DNA from: Clostridium tunisiense TJ
GTDB lineage: Bacteria > Bacillota > Clostridia > Clostridiales > Clostridiaceae
Assembly (NCBI RefSeq): GCF_000300195.1
Contig: NZ_AMQH01000005.1
Location: forward strand, 1 to 64,000
Direction of reading: 5' to 3'
Length of the DNA stretch: 64,000 nt
Below are positions 8,789 to 17,548 of the stretch, piece after piece. Below the pieces are notes generated by a model, which was given only the letters and a program-made list of their open reading frames with translations, searched no databases and was not told the origin of the DNA. Both the position numbers and the translations under genes were made by a program. Positions within the stretch are counted from its first letter, which is position 1, and every line of letters begins with the position of its first letter.

Positions 8789-8880
8789 AGGGTATATAAT
8801 ATTATATCCAACCAAATTATGAAAAAATCAGGTATAGCTACCCAGCTATACCTGATTTTTATTTAGACTGTATATTAAAA
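8789..8880. repeat. TATACC hairpin repeat, copy 2
   Basis: Second copy of the element at 3351-3491. The stem is a perfect 17-bp pairing (8823-8839 with 8844-8860, around AGGTATAGCT) and a 4-base loop, flanked by A- and T-runs, so it can terminate transcription in both directions. The flanking strings AGGGTATA, CCAACCAAATTAT and TTTAGACTGTATATTAAA match copy 1 with few changes. Confidence 0.65.
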
Positions 8881-9107
8881 TTTCTAGAAATTCCTATAAC
8901 ATTAACCATAGTATACTGTAAAAATCACAACTTGTAAATATATCCAATAATACAGAAAGAAATGCAAAGTAATTCCTAGAGTTTTCTCAACTAGAGTTAA
9001 ATCATTGAGCTTTGCTAAGTTTGATGTCCTATTTGCGTGACTATATAATTTTAAACACAGTAACCTGTGCAGGGAAACCATAATAAGAATTATGAGGGGT
9101 GAAAGCT

Positions 9108-9179
9108 ATGGATAATAATATAAACCAACAGACATCATTATATAAGCACATTACTGCTGAGGGAACATCCTATGATTGA
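9108..9179 (+). pseudogene. N-terminal remnant, possibly of a C45-type acyltransferase
   Basis: After a GAGGGGTG ribosome-binding site, 23 codons encode a peptide ending HITAEGTSYD before TGA; the frame continues after the stop as GLKLYY. The string EGTSY followed by G-x-x is reminiscent of the N-terminus of C45-family autoproteolytic acyltransferases. Further stops follow at once. Read as a truncated, dead gene start. The family guess is from pattern memory only. Confidence 0.3.
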
Positions 9180-9327
9180 GGACTAAAGCTTTATTACTAA
9201 GATATGTACAGAATTACCCAGAAGAGAACTGTCTATATATTTAATTATAAGATGTATATATAATTAAATTAAGAAATCGATGGATCCATTAATTTTAAAA
9301 ATTTAAAAATAATCTGGAGGTAAAAAA

Positions 9328-10434
9328 ATGAAAAGAGATAAAAGGGTATTAGAAATAGTAAAAAATAAAATAATTAGTGAATATAAGGAGGATATCTTAT
9401 TACTTGTAGTATATGGAAACAAGAAGGAAGATGAAGATGGGAATTCAGGAGTAGGGTTTTACTTCATTCCTAAAGATGAAAGAGGGAAAAAACTTTCAAC
9501 TCAATTTATTGTAGAAGGAGTAAGTTATGATCTATTCCCTATAAGCTGGGAAAGATTAGTTGCAAATGCTGCAATGGATAGTCCGCAAGGATATTTACTT
9601 TTAGATACAGAAGTAGCTTATTGTTCAGATGAAGATGCTCTTAGTAAATTTGAAAGTTTGAAAGATAGTCTTAAAGTTGTATTAAGTGGCCAGTATGATG
9701 AAGCATTATTAAATAAAGCTTATGAGTACTTTAATGAGAGTTATATATATCTTTATAATATGTATAAGTATAGAGATAGTATAAGCAGTGTAAGGCTAGA
9801 AGCTGGAAAACTTCTTAAAAAAATCGCAAATGCCTTAGGGTTTGCAAACAGCCAGTATTATAAAAATGGAAATGGTTCAGTTTTAAGGGATTCTTTAAAT
9901 CTAGGAAGATTACCTAAGGATTATGAAGCATTAGTAAATCATATAATTTTTGCTACTTCTAGTGAAGAAATCCATGTAAAATCCTTAAGTCTTATTGAAA
10001 ATACTAGAGAGTTACTACTCAGTATGAAGAAAGAAAAAAAACAGGTTGAGTTGTTTGAAACACTTTTCACTGGCTATTATGAGGAATTGAAAAAAAGTAT
10101 TAATAAATGCAAAAACGCTGTTAGTAAAAAGGACTACTACAAATTATTTGAACTCTTCTCATATATTCAAGAAGAAGTTAGTGAGTTTATCGCTAAAATT
10201 GAAGAGGGTATATGGTATGATGATAGAAATGCTTATGTAGAATACTCAAAACACTTTAGCAATATATTTAAAGTAGATTTATTGGAACTAGTTTCTCAGA
10301 AAGATGATGAACAAATTCTTATGGCAATTGATAAGTTTGAAAAGGAATTAATTTCATTAATTATGAAAAATAACATTAGATTGTTGGATTTCAAATCGGT
10401 GGATGAATTTGAAAGCTATTTTAGAGAGAAGTAG
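9328..10434 (+). CDS. Degenerate nucleotidyltransferase-like protein
   Basis: A 368-residue soluble protein I cannot place firmly. The N-terminal 100 residues follow the course of a nucleotidyltransferase fold (LLLVVYGNKKE, GVGFYFIP, then YDLFPISWERL), but the usual GS and DxD metal-binding residues are not obvious. The remaining 250 residues are mostly helical and rich in Lys and Glu. It is followed after 9 bases by a small HTH gene, so both are probably one operon. A signalling or toxin-antitoxin-like role is conceivable but not shown. Confidence 0.5.
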   Translation: MKRDKRVLEIVKNKIISEYKEDILLLVVYGNKKEDEDGNSGVGFYFIPKDERGKKLSTQFIVEGVSYDLFPISWERLVANAAMDSPQGYLLLDTEVAYCSDEDALSKFESLKDSLKVVLSGQYDEALLNKAYEYFNESYIYLYNMYKYRDSISSVRLEAGKLLKKIANALGFANSQYYKNGNGSVLRDSLNLGRLPKDYEALVNHIIFATSSEEIHVKSLSLIENTRELLLSMKKEKKQVELFETLFTGYYEELKKSINKCKNAVSKKDYYKLFELFSYIQEEVSEFIAKIEEGIWYDDRNAYVEYSKHFSNIFKVDLLELVSQKDDEQILMAIDKFEKELISLIMKNNIRLLDFKSVDEFESYFREK

Positions 10435-10443
10435 GAGATTTAG

Positions 10444-10722
10444 GTGAAATACAAAAATGCAAAGGAAATCTTGCCCCAAGCCTTGATGGATGAGGTTCAA
10501 AAGTATATAGAAGGTGAGTATCTATATATACCTAAAGCTGAAGGAACAAGAAAAAAATGGGGAGATAATTCTGGATATAGACGTAATCTTTCTATGAGAA
10601 ATGATAGTATAAGAAAAGAATATATAAATGGAGCTACAATAAGTGAACTAGCTAATAAATACTATCTTTCTGAAAATACTATTAAAAAAATAGTTTATGT
10701 AAAAGATAAAGCAAGTGACTGA
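10444..10722 (+). CDS. CD3324-like small HTH protein (Mor-related)
   Basis: A 92-residue protein of the CD3324 family, which is related to the Mor transcription activator. It starts KYKNAKEILPQALMDEVQ and carries GEYLYIPKAEG and a C-terminal helix-turn-helix (YINGATISELANKYYLSENTIKKIV). The start is GTG with a GGAG site 7 bases upstream. It is predicted to bind DNA. Its position right behind the nucleotidyltransferase-like gene suggests co-expression. Confidence 0.75.
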   Translation: MKYKNAKEILPQALMDEVQKYIEGEYLYIPKAEGTRKKWGDNSGYRRNLSMRNDSIRKEYINGATISELANKYYLSENTIKKIVYVKDKASD

Positions 10723-10813
10723 TGAAAGATAGTAAGTAAGGGCTGTAACTGATTTTAAGGTCGTTAATATTCTTAACATGTGTACTATAAATAAAAATAT
10801 ATAAAAATTATGT

Positions 10814-10853
10814 AAATGCTATAGTTTCAAATGAAATTATAGCATTTAATTTT
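10814..10853 (+). terminator. Terminator of the nucleotidyltransferase-HTH operon
   Basis: AAATGCTATAGTTTC (10814-10828) pairs with GAAATTATAGCATTT (10833-10847) around a 4-base loop, followed by AATTTT. Confidence 0.75.
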
Positions 10854-11097
10854 GAAATAAAAAGTATGAGAAGAACCAAAAGAAACCTTTCACTAAGTGT
10901 AAGTGTTTTATCGAATGGATCCTTTGTATAATAGGAATATAAGATACATGAATAAGTTAATTTATTTAAGCAATGAGCAGTTCATTTTCAGGAGTTACTT
11001 TGTAAGTTGGCCTAAACTGTAATAAAAGCTATTTTCTTAGTAGATTGAACAGGCACATATATAAGAGTGTGATGATCATAAATAATCAAGGGGTCAA

Positions 11098-11130
11098 CTT
11101 GTATAAGTGGGAAACTAACACTTATATAAG
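11098..11130. promoter_or_regulatory. Inverted repeat upstream of bceA-like gene
   Basis: CTTGTATAAGTG and CACTTATATAAG flank a 9-base spacer, 87 bases before the start codon of the ABC ATPase. It lacks a T-run, so a regulator-binding site is likelier than a terminator. The response regulator encoded at the end of the operon is the obvious candidate binder, by analogy with BceR-type autoregulation. Confidence 0.4.
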
Positions 11131-11216
11131 AGGCCAGACTTAAAATTTTGAAAACGGTGTTAATCTTAGAAAGGTTTATTATTTAATTATAAAGGCAAAG
11201 GTGAGAGGAGATAAAA

Positions 11217-11993
11217 ATGAGTGAGAAAATATTAGAGGTTAAGGATTTAAAAAAATATTATGGGAAAACTGCCTCCGTTACAAAGGCTTTAGATGGAATA
11301 AGTTTTCAGGTTATAAATGGAGAGTTTATTGGAATTATGGGAAGTAGTGGTTCAGGAAAAACAACTTTACTTAATTGCATTGCAACTACTACCCACGGTA
11401 CAGAGGGAAATATTTTATTAAAAGGTGAAAATATTGAAGGCTTTAAGGGAAATAAATTAGCAGATTATAGAGGCAGTAGAATAGGTTATTTATTTCAAAA
11501 CTTTGAGCTGCTTGAAAATTTAACTGCAAGAGAAAATATTTTACTTCCTGTGGCAATTCATAATAAATTAGAAAGTAAGAGCAAAGCTGTATTAGAAAAT
11601 TTAGCAGATTATATGGAAATTAGTGATGTGCTAGATAAATTCCCAAATGAAATGTCAGGGGGACAAAAGCAACGTGTGGCAGCTGCAAGAGCTCTTGTTT
11701 TAAACCCAGAGATTGTTCTTGCAGATGAACCTACAGGGGCTTTAGATTCTAAAAATGCAAAGGCTTTAATGCAAAAGTTAGCTGATTTGAATGAGGAGCA
11801 AGGCACTACCATTTTAATGGTTACTCATGATGCTAATGCTGCCAGTTTCTGTACAAGAATTTTATTTATACAGGATGGAAAGCTTTTTCATGAGTTAAGA
11901 CGAAAGCTACCAGAAGAAACTAGACAGGCGTTTTATGAAAGAATACTTCTAGTTATGGCACAACTAGGAGGTGGCAGTGCTAATGTTCTATGA
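11217..11993 (+). CDS. BceA-type ABC transporter ATP-binding protein
   Basis: ATPase subunit of a peptide-antibiotic sensing and detoxification ABC transporter of the BceAB type (MacB-like superfamily). Walker A GSSGSGKTT lies at 42-50, the Q-loop region YLFQNFELL near 88-96, the signature MSGGQKQR near 145-152 and Walker B EIVLADEPTGALDS near 165-178, with H-loop VTHD. A short C-terminal extension follows the core. It has an AGAGGAG ribosome-binding site and overlaps the permease gene by 11 bases, which implies translational coupling. The substrate (bacitracin, lantibiotic or other) cannot be told from sequence. Confidence 0.9.
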   Translation: MSEKILEVKDLKKYYGKTASVTKALDGISFQVINGEFIGIMGSSGSGKTTLLNCIATTTHGTEGNILLKGENIEGFKGNKLADYRGSRIGYLFQNFELLENLTARENILLPVAIHNKLESKSKAVLENLADYMEISDVLDKFPNEMSGGQKQRVAAARALVLNPEIVLADEPTGALDSKNAKALMQKLADLNEEQGTTILMVTHDANAASFCTRILFIQDGKLFHELRRKLPEETRQAFYERILLVMAQLGGGSANVL

Positions 11994-14034
11994 TTTAGTA
12001 ATGAAGAATAGTAAGCGAACTCGCAAAGAAAATGGATTATTTTTCGCTTCTCTAATTGTGTCAATTATATCTTTTTATATTATTTTAGCTCTTGAAAAGC
12101 AGGATGCTATCATATTTTTAAAAACTATGGAAAGTCAGGCCGTAGAGAAATTATTTTTACTAATTCCAGTTTTATATGGCTTTTCTTTATTTATTTTATT
12201 CTTTCTTGTATACTTTGCAGGAAAATATCAACTGGACAGAAGAGGCCATGAGTTAGGTATGTATTTAATGCTAGGAATGAAGCGTAGCAAGCTATTTTTA
12301 ATGCTCTTTGCTGAGGAATTATGGAACAGCATCATATCACTAGCAATAGGTATTCCGGCAGCAATTTTTTTATCTGAGATAATTAGTTTAGTTACAGCTA
12401 AGGTAATAGGAATTGGAGTTATTGGACATGAATTTTCCTTTTCCCTTTCAGCAATTATAGGAACTATTATTGGATATTTTATAATTAGACTTATAGCACT
12501 TGGTATTTTAAGTGGGAAGTTTTTTAAAAAAGACATTACAGAGCTACTTTCAGATTCACAGGTAGAAAAACATAGAAAGATAAACAAAGCAGTTATAAGT
12601 ATTCAATTAGTTTTAGGTGTTATACTACTTGCAGTTGCTTATGCTAGGGCTATTATAGGAACTGCTTGGGAGCATACAACCTTTATGGGTATTACAGTGA
12701 TTTTAGGACTTTGTGGTACTTTTCTTATATTTCATGGTATTGGAATCTTATTTGAAATGATTCTTACAAAGAAGCAGAATAAAAATGGATTAGTAATGTT
12801 TACCTTTAGGCAACTTCAAGAGTTTGTTTTTTCAAAGCCAAATACTTTAGCAATTTCTTCTCTTTTAATCTTAATGGCACTTTGTTGCTTTGGATATGGT
12901 TTATCTGTAGGCTTTATATCTAATTCAAAGGAACCTCATGTTATTGATTATACCTTTAATGTAGAGGAACAGGTGTTAAAGTCTGAGCTAGAAAGACTTA
13001 ATTTACAGGAGTATATTGATGAATTATCCCCTATAAAGGCAGGAATTTATTTTGAAAATGAGAGCACAAAAAGTTTTTCTATAGATGGGTTAATAAAGGC
13101 TGTAAAAAAACAAGAGGATGGAGAAAATAAGGAGATTTTACTAAAAAATCTCCAGTATGCTACTAGGCCATATTTAATTTCTATAGATGGCTATAACAAG
13201 CTTTTGCAGCTAGCAGGAAAGGAACAACTGGTACTAAAGGACAATGAAGTGGCTCTTTATAATGATCCAGAGTTTTCCAACTCAAATTCTATGGATATAC
13301 TTGAAAAAGCTTTAAAAGATAAGCCTTTTTTAAAGATAGGAAATGAAAGCTATGAATTAGTAGACAAGTATTATAAGGATAGCATAGTAACAGATAGCCT
13401 AATAACTATTAGTTATGGATTAATCGTTCCAGAAAAGGTGTTTAATAAATTTACTGATAAAAATAATGTTACTACTTATTGGAATGCTACTTTAACAAAG
13501 AAGTTTGTTAAGGATGAGGGGTTAATGCAGGCTATTAGTAAGGTTAATGAAAAACTAAACACTACTGATTTACATTATGAAAGCTATCTTCAAAATATGG
13601 GGAGAGAGCTATTTTATAGAGTAGCAGCAAGTTATACAACAATTTATCTTGCTATTATTTTTCTTATAATAGCAAATACAGTTATGGGAGTACAGTTTTT
13701 GATGCAGCAACAAAAAGCAAGAAAGCATTATCAATCACTAATATATATTGGTGCAACCTATAAAATGCTTTGTAAATCAGCAAGAAGCCAAATTACTTGG
13801 TATTTTTCACTTTCACTAGTTGTGGCTACCATCAGTAGTATATTTGGAGTAAGGTCATTATTTACAGGTGTTATGACCACAGCTATGAAAAGTCAAGTTA
13901 ATAAGTTAATGCTTATTTCAATTCCTGTTATAATATTACTTTCTATGGTAGAATTTTCTTATATGGTTGCTGTAAAGAAAATCAGTGATAAAAGTATTTT
14001 AAAGCTTACAGATATAAAAAGAGAGGATAGTTAG
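11983..14034 (+). CDS. BceB-type FtsX-like permease
   Basis: Membrane subunit paired with the preceding ATPase. It shows the BceB plan of ten TM segments with a large extracytoplasmic domain (about residues 310-535) between TM7 and TM8, which in the family senses the peptide and signals to the kinase. The start chosen is ATG 11983, 9 bases after AGGAGGTG; the GTG at 11971 lies inside that site. It is followed after 7 bases by the response regulator gene. Confidence 0.9.
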   Translation: MFYDLVMKNSKRTRKENGLFFASLIVSIISFYIILALEKQDAIIFLKTMESQAVEKLFLLIPVLYGFSLFILFFLVYFAGKYQLDRRGHELGMYLMLGMKRSKLFLMLFAEELWNSIISLAIGIPAAIFLSEIISLVTAKVIGIGVIGHEFSFSLSAIIGTIIGYFIIRLIALGILSGKFFKKDITELLSDSQVEKHRKINKAVISIQLVLGVILLAVAYARAIIGTAWEHTTFMGITVILGLCGTFLIFHGIGILFEMILTKKQNKNGLVMFTFRQLQEFVFSKPNTLAISSLLILMALCCFGYGLSVGFISNSKEPHVIDYTFNVEEQVLKSELERLNLQEYIDELSPIKAGIYFENESTKSFSIDGLIKAVKKQEDGENKEILLKNLQYATRPYLISIDGYNKLLQLAGKEQLVLKDNEVALYNDPEFSNSNSMDILEKALKDKPFLKIGNESYELVDKYYKDSIVTDSLITISYGLIVPEKVFNKFTDKNNVTTYWNATLTKKFVKDEGLMQAISKVNEKLNTTDLHYESYLQNMGRELFYRVAASYTTIYLAIIFLIIANTVMGVQFLMQQQKARKHYQSLIYIGATYKMLCKSARSQITWYFSLSLVVATISSIFGVRSLFTGVMTTAMKSQVNKLMLISIPVIILLSMVEFSYMVAVKKISDKSILKLTDIKREDS

Positions 14035-14041
14035 AAGGCTT

Positions 14042-14731
14042 ATGGTGAAGAGGATTGTTATTGTTGAAGATGAGCAATTAATGAGAGAAGAGCTTGTTTA
14101 TATATTAGAAAAGGAAGGCTATGAGACTTATTGCATAACTAGCTTTTTAAAGGTAACAGAACAAATCTTCATAGCTTCACCAGACCTGGTCTTATTAGAC
14201 CTAAACTTACCAGGGATTTCAGGATTTGAAATTTGTAAGGAAATTAGGCAGAAAAGCACAGTTCCAATTCTTGTGCTAACAGGAAGAGAACAGCTAAGAG
14301 ATGAACTTCATGCACTAGAAATTGGTGCTGATGAATATATAAATAAACCCTGTCATAAAAAGCGACTGCTAGCAAGGATATCAAATTTGCTTCGTCGCGG
14401 GGAGGACAGAAGTAACTTTTTAGAAATAGGGGGCATTAGTCTAGATGCACAAACTCATATGATTAATGTTAAGGGAAAAACTATGATTTTACCTGATAAT
14501 CAAGGGAAAATTATGGAGCTTTTACTTGTACATTATCAAGATATAGTTACAAAGGATATGATTTTCGAAAAGCTTTGGGGTACTAAAGAGTATGTAGATG
14601 AAAATGCTCTTCATGTTAATATGACTCGGTTAAAGAAAACTATGAAGCACCTTGATACAGATTATAACATAGTCACTATTAGGGGGAAAGGCTACTTTTT
14701 AGAGTTTATTGGAGATAAGTATAATGATTGA
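14042..14731 (+). CDS. OmpR-family response regulator (BceR-type)
   Basis: Two-component response regulator with receiver domain (acidic pair VEDE at 8-11, phospho-acceptor Asp53 in LLDLNLPG, INKPCHKK lysine near 100) and a C-terminal winged-helix DNA-binding domain (LLVHYQDIVTKDMIFEKLW, ALHVNMTRLKKTM). It should activate the upstream transporter genes when the peptide is sensed. Its stop overlaps the start of the kinase gene by 8 bases. Confidence 0.9.
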   Translation: MVKRIVIVEDEQLMREELVYILEKEGYETYCITSFLKVTEQIFIASPDLVLLDLNLPGISGFEICKEIRQKSTVPILVLTGREQLRDELHALEIGADEYINKPCHKKRLLARISNLLRRGEDRSNFLEIGGISLDAQTHMINVKGKTMILPDNQGKIMELLLVHYQDIVTKDMIFEKLWGTKEYVDENALHVNMTRLKKTMKHLDTDYNIVTIRGKGYFLEFIGDKYND

Positions 14732-15749
14732 AACTTTAATGGAAATATTAAAAAAATATAGTCTATGGATCATTGTTATAATCACATTAAATATTATCTT
14801 TGGGTTTCTACTATGGCTTGTTGATGGCAATGAATTTAGGTATCTTTTTCCCACAATGGTCCTTGGTTCTCTACTTTTGTATTTTATTATAGCTCTTATT
14901 GTTTATAAAAAGGACTTAAAAAAACAGGAAGTAATTCTAAGTTTTTTAGAGGAGCCAATTATAAGTAAAGAGAAGGAAATTATAGGCTTAGTCAGTAAAA
15001 AGGAAATGCAAGTAATTGAAAAAATAGGGAAGATAATGCGAGAAAATCAAGCTACTATAAAAAATCAAAGTAAGAATATTGATGAGTATAAAGAGTATAT
15101 AGAAGCTTGGGCCCATGAGATAAAAACTCCCTTAGGACTTATGACCTTTGTACTAGATAATCGAAGAGAAGAAATATCACCTGTAATATATAAAAGGCTA
15201 GAGTATGCAAGAACAAAGATGCAAGAGGATATAGAAAGGATGCTATATTATGCAAGGCTGAAGGCTTCTCGCAATGATTATTACTTTAAAGAAGTATCTT
15301 TAAAAACCCTTTGCTGTGAGGTACTAGAGGAATATGAAATTTTATTACAAGAGCAGGGAATAAAGGTAATAGTGGAACTTGAAGATTTTAATGTTGTTTC
15401 AGATAAAAAGGGTGTTCAGTTTATAATAAGACAAGTAATTAGCAATGCTATAAAATATAAGAAACCTAATGAATCTTGTCCTCATATTGTTATTGCCTCG
15501 CAGGAGAATAAGAAAAGTATAAGACTTATCATAAGGGATAACGGAATTGGTGTTAAAGCCTATGACTTACCCCTTATTTTTGAAAAGGGATTCACGGGGG
15601 AGCTTGGAGAGCAGAGAAAGAATTCCACAGGTATGGGTTTATACCTAGCAGAGCAAGTAGCAGAAAACTTGAAAATCACACTAGAAATCTCTGAAGAGTA
15701 TACAGATGGCTTTGAAATTTCATTGGTGTTTCCAAGGGTAGTTCGGTAG
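14724..15749 (+). CDS. Intramembrane-sensing histidine kinase (BceS-type)
   Basis: Sensor kinase of 341 residues with two N-terminal TM helices and almost no extracytoplasmic loop, the hallmark of Bce-type kinases that get their signal from the transporter. The H-box is AWAHEIKTPLG (His131), with N-box QVISNAIKYKKP, G1 DNGIGV and G2 STGMGLYLAEQ. Start ATG 14724 follows TTGGAG at 9 bases; an in-frame TTG at 14709 lies within that site. Last gene of the operon. Confidence 0.9.
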   Translation: MIETLMEILKKYSLWIIVIITLNIIFGFLLWLVDGNEFRYLFPTMVLGSLLLYFIIALIVYKKDLKKQEVILSFLEEPIISKEKEIIGLVSKKEMQVIEKIGKIMRENQATIKNQSKNIDEYKEYIEAWAHEIKTPLGLMTFVLDNRREEISPVIYKRLEYARTKMQEDIERMLYYARLKASRNDYYFKEVSLKTLCCEVLEEYEILLQEQGIKVIVELEDFNVVSDKKGVQFIIRQVISNAIKYKKPNESCPHIVIASQENKKSIRLIIRDNGIGVKAYDLPLIFEKGFTGELGEQRKNSTGMGLYLAEQVAENLKITLEISEEYTDGFEISLVFPRVVR

Positions 15750-15989
15750 ACGCTCAATGAAAATGCAGGCTACATATAAAGGGCATTTTTTAGGAGAGGT
15801 GTATTTATAGTGAAGACTATTATGAAGATGCCTTATAGCAAAAGAATAAAAAGATTTTAGATGAGAGATTAATAGGAACTTAATAGCAGAATTAAGGTGT
15901 GCAACTTTAAGTTGCAGGAGTAACTTAAAAAGAACTTTATGCTTGATAGAAAGAAGATTTATTAAAATGTACAATTAAAGTATCAAGCA

Positions 15990-16081
15990 TAGGCAGCTGA
16001 AAACAAATAATAAGTCAAAGATGTGAAGGATATTTTGAGTGAGGCAAGGATACTGACTTATTTATTTTTCAAGATGCCTTA
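15990..16081. mobile_element. MITE-like element, short copy
   Basis: About 92 bp with the same ends as 5527-5687. It shares an almost unbroken internal stretch (AAGTCAAAGATGTGAAGGAT, then GAGGCAAGGA) and lacks about 70 internal bases, including the foldable GGTTCCGCAG part. It is an internal deletion derivative of the longer copy. Confidence 0.65.
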
Positions 16082-16097
16082 TGTAGATATAAAAAGA

Positions 16098-16122
16098 GGA
16101 CTTACTGTAATAAGGTAAGTCC
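16098..16122 (+). terminator. Terminator-like hairpin
   Basis: GGACTTAC (16098-16105) and GTAAGTCC (16115-16122) are perfectly complementary with a 9-base loop. No strong T-run follows. It could end the Bce operon transcript. Confidence 0.4.
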
Positions 16123-16353
16123 TTGATACATTCTAAAATTGTTCGTATTGCTCCAATTATAGCAACTCCTGGTTATATATATACAGGGAACTAATTCAAA
16201 TCACAAAGGCGTTATGAAACAGAAAGACCAGTGGTGGTATGACATGCTAAACTGGTGGTTAGGGGAATAATTATTATGATGTTGGTATTATGATTTATCT
16301 AAAATGTTAAAAGAGAGAAGATGTAGATTATATGACAAGAAAGAAGTGATTTT

Positions 16354-17127
16354 ATGATTTATAAAGCAGGTACTAATATAAGGGAACAGTTGAGTTCTAT
16401 GTTTAAAAATATGAGTGACACTATGATTTTATCCTATCTTCAAGGACACATGGGAATAGCTTGGGTTAATGATCTTATAAATCCTACTGTTGCTCAAATT
16501 ATAGTAGGTGTTTTTGTGTTTTATGCTGGAGATCCGTATGCAAAGGGCACAGAGGAATTACTTACAAATTTACCTAAGGATAATATAGTGATTGTTGAGA
16601 ATGAGGAGTGGAAAAGTCGTATAGAAACTGTTTATAAAGGGTACATAGATAAATTTCAGCGTTATGCCTTCAAGAAGAATCCTGAATGTCTAGATTATAA
16701 GCATATACAATCTTTTCTAGGCAAGCTACCAGAAGGATATGAACTAAAGAAAATAGATGAGGCCTTAGCCAATGATCCATCTTTGCAGGAGGTTTCAGAG
16801 GATTTTACAAGTCAGTTTCATTCCATAGAGGATTATATTAATAAAGGTATAGGATATTGTATTTTGCATAAGGAGAAAATTGTTTGTGGAGCCTCATCCT
16901 ACAGTGTTTATGATGATGGTATTGAGATTGAAATTGATACGCACCCTGATCATAGAAGAAAAGGCTTAGCAACTGTAGCTGCTGCTGCATTAATATTAGA
17001 TTGTGTTGAAAAAGGAAAATATCCTAGTTGGGATGCTGCAAATCTTGTTTCAGTTGCCCTTGCACAAAAGTTTGGATATGTGCTGGAGGAACCTTATGAT
17101 ACATATCATATTCACTATGAAAAGTAG
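16354..17127 (+). CDS. ZmaR-type GNAT acetyltransferase
   Basis: GNAT acetyltransferase of the GNAT_acetyltran group that includes zwittermicin A resistance protein ZmaR. It is 257 residues. The N-terminal 120 residues are a helical family-specific domain (MSDTMILSYLQGHMGIAW), followed by the GNAT core with GIEIEIDTHPDHRRKGLATVAA, where the R/Q-x-x-G-x-G/A acetyl-CoA loop is HRRKGLAT. It probably inactivates a small toxic compound or modifies a metabolite. The start follows a weak AAGAAGTGA site. Confidence 0.8.
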   Translation: MIYKAGTNIREQLSSMFKNMSDTMILSYLQGHMGIAWVNDLINPTVAQIIVGVFVFYAGDPYAKGTEELLTNLPKDNIVIVENEEWKSRIETVYKGYIDKFQRYAFKKNPECLDYKHIQSFLGKLPEGYELKKIDEALANDPSLQEVSEDFTSQFHSIEDYINKGIGYCILHKEKIVCGASSYSVYDDGIEIEIDTHPDHRRKGLATVAAAALILDCVEKGKYPSWDAANLVSVALAQKFGYVLEEPYDTYHIHYEK

Positions 17128-17243
17128 GAGGTTTCTATAGAATTTAAAGTACATAGCCATAAGGATTTTATCATAAAACAGGTAGTACTTTAGTAGAGAT
17201 TAGAGAATATGGAATAGTAAATATCTAATTAGTCAGTAAAATG

Positions 17244-17290
17244 AAGGCTATTTGAAAAGCAATTTAATGTTTTTGAAATAGCTTTTTTAA
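17244..17290 (+). terminator. Terminator of the ZmaR-like gene
   Basis: AGGCTATTTGAAAA pairs with TTTTTGAAATAGCTT, followed by TTTTT. Confidence 0.7.
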
Positions 17291-17472
17291 AGACTTCAAA
17301 TGCGAAAATTTATCGTATTCATTATAAATAATATTCATGATTTATAATAATTCATTGTTCAAAATCTCTTAATTAGCTTATAGGAATAATACCAGTTATC
17401 AGTGATCACAAAATTTAAGTATAAGCTGTTTTATAGTTAATAGGTTGAACTAATATATAGATAAATGAGACA

Positions 17473-17516
17473 AGAAAAGTTCCCAAACTCTCTATAAGAG
17501 AGCCTGGAAACTTTTA
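17473..17516. terminator. Bidirectional terminator of ahpF
   Basis: AAAAGTTCCCAAACTCTCT pairs with AGAGAGCCTGGAAACTTTT around a 4-base loop. Both ends are A/T-rich, so it can act on both strands. It lies 33 bases beyond the ahpF stop. Confidence 0.75.
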
Positions 17517-17548
17517 AAAGTTTTGAGCGAAATCCATTGATTTTATAG

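Larger units (their letters stand above)
8641..9327. other. Spacer with hairpin repeat and a gene remnant
   Basis: The left part holds the second TATACC hairpin (8789-8880), which can serve as terminator of the DUF1189 gene. The right part contains a 23-codon fragment with its own ribosome-binding site (9108-9179). The remaining bases (8890-9090) show no clear structure. Confidence 0.5.
10723..11216. other. Spacer before the BceAB-RS operon
   Basis: Holds the terminator of the preceding operon (10814-10853), about 200 bases without recognisable features, and a 12-bp inverted repeat (11098-11130) close to the BceA-like gene that is likely its control region. A 24-codon frame near 10951 has no ribosome-binding site and is not called. 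Confidence 0.5.
15750..16353. other. Spacer with short MITE copy
   Basis: Right after the kinase gene there is no clear gene; short frames such as the one from 15759 stop within 20 codons. A right-terminus-like string GAAGATGCCTTATA (about 15824-15837) matches the end of the MITE-like element. The element copy is at 15990-16081 and a terminator-like hairpin at 16098-16122. The remainder is leader DNA of the next gene. Confidence 0.5.
17128..17548. other. Spacer between convergent genes with two terminators
   Basis: Just after the ZmaR-like gene an AGGAGG site is followed, 6 bases on, by ATA GAA TTT and 16 further sense codons (MEFKVHSHKDF-like if ATA were ATG). This looks like the front of a lost gene. 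Terminators for both flanking genes follow. Confidence 0.4.

Noticed and set aside
12228..12587. 119-codon frame antisense to the BceB-like permease
   Set aside because: Antisense shadow of TM-coding sequence.
15720..15974. Minus-strand frame after the BceS-like gene
   Set aside because: Overlaps the kinase end in antisense, no family features, no ribosome-binding site.
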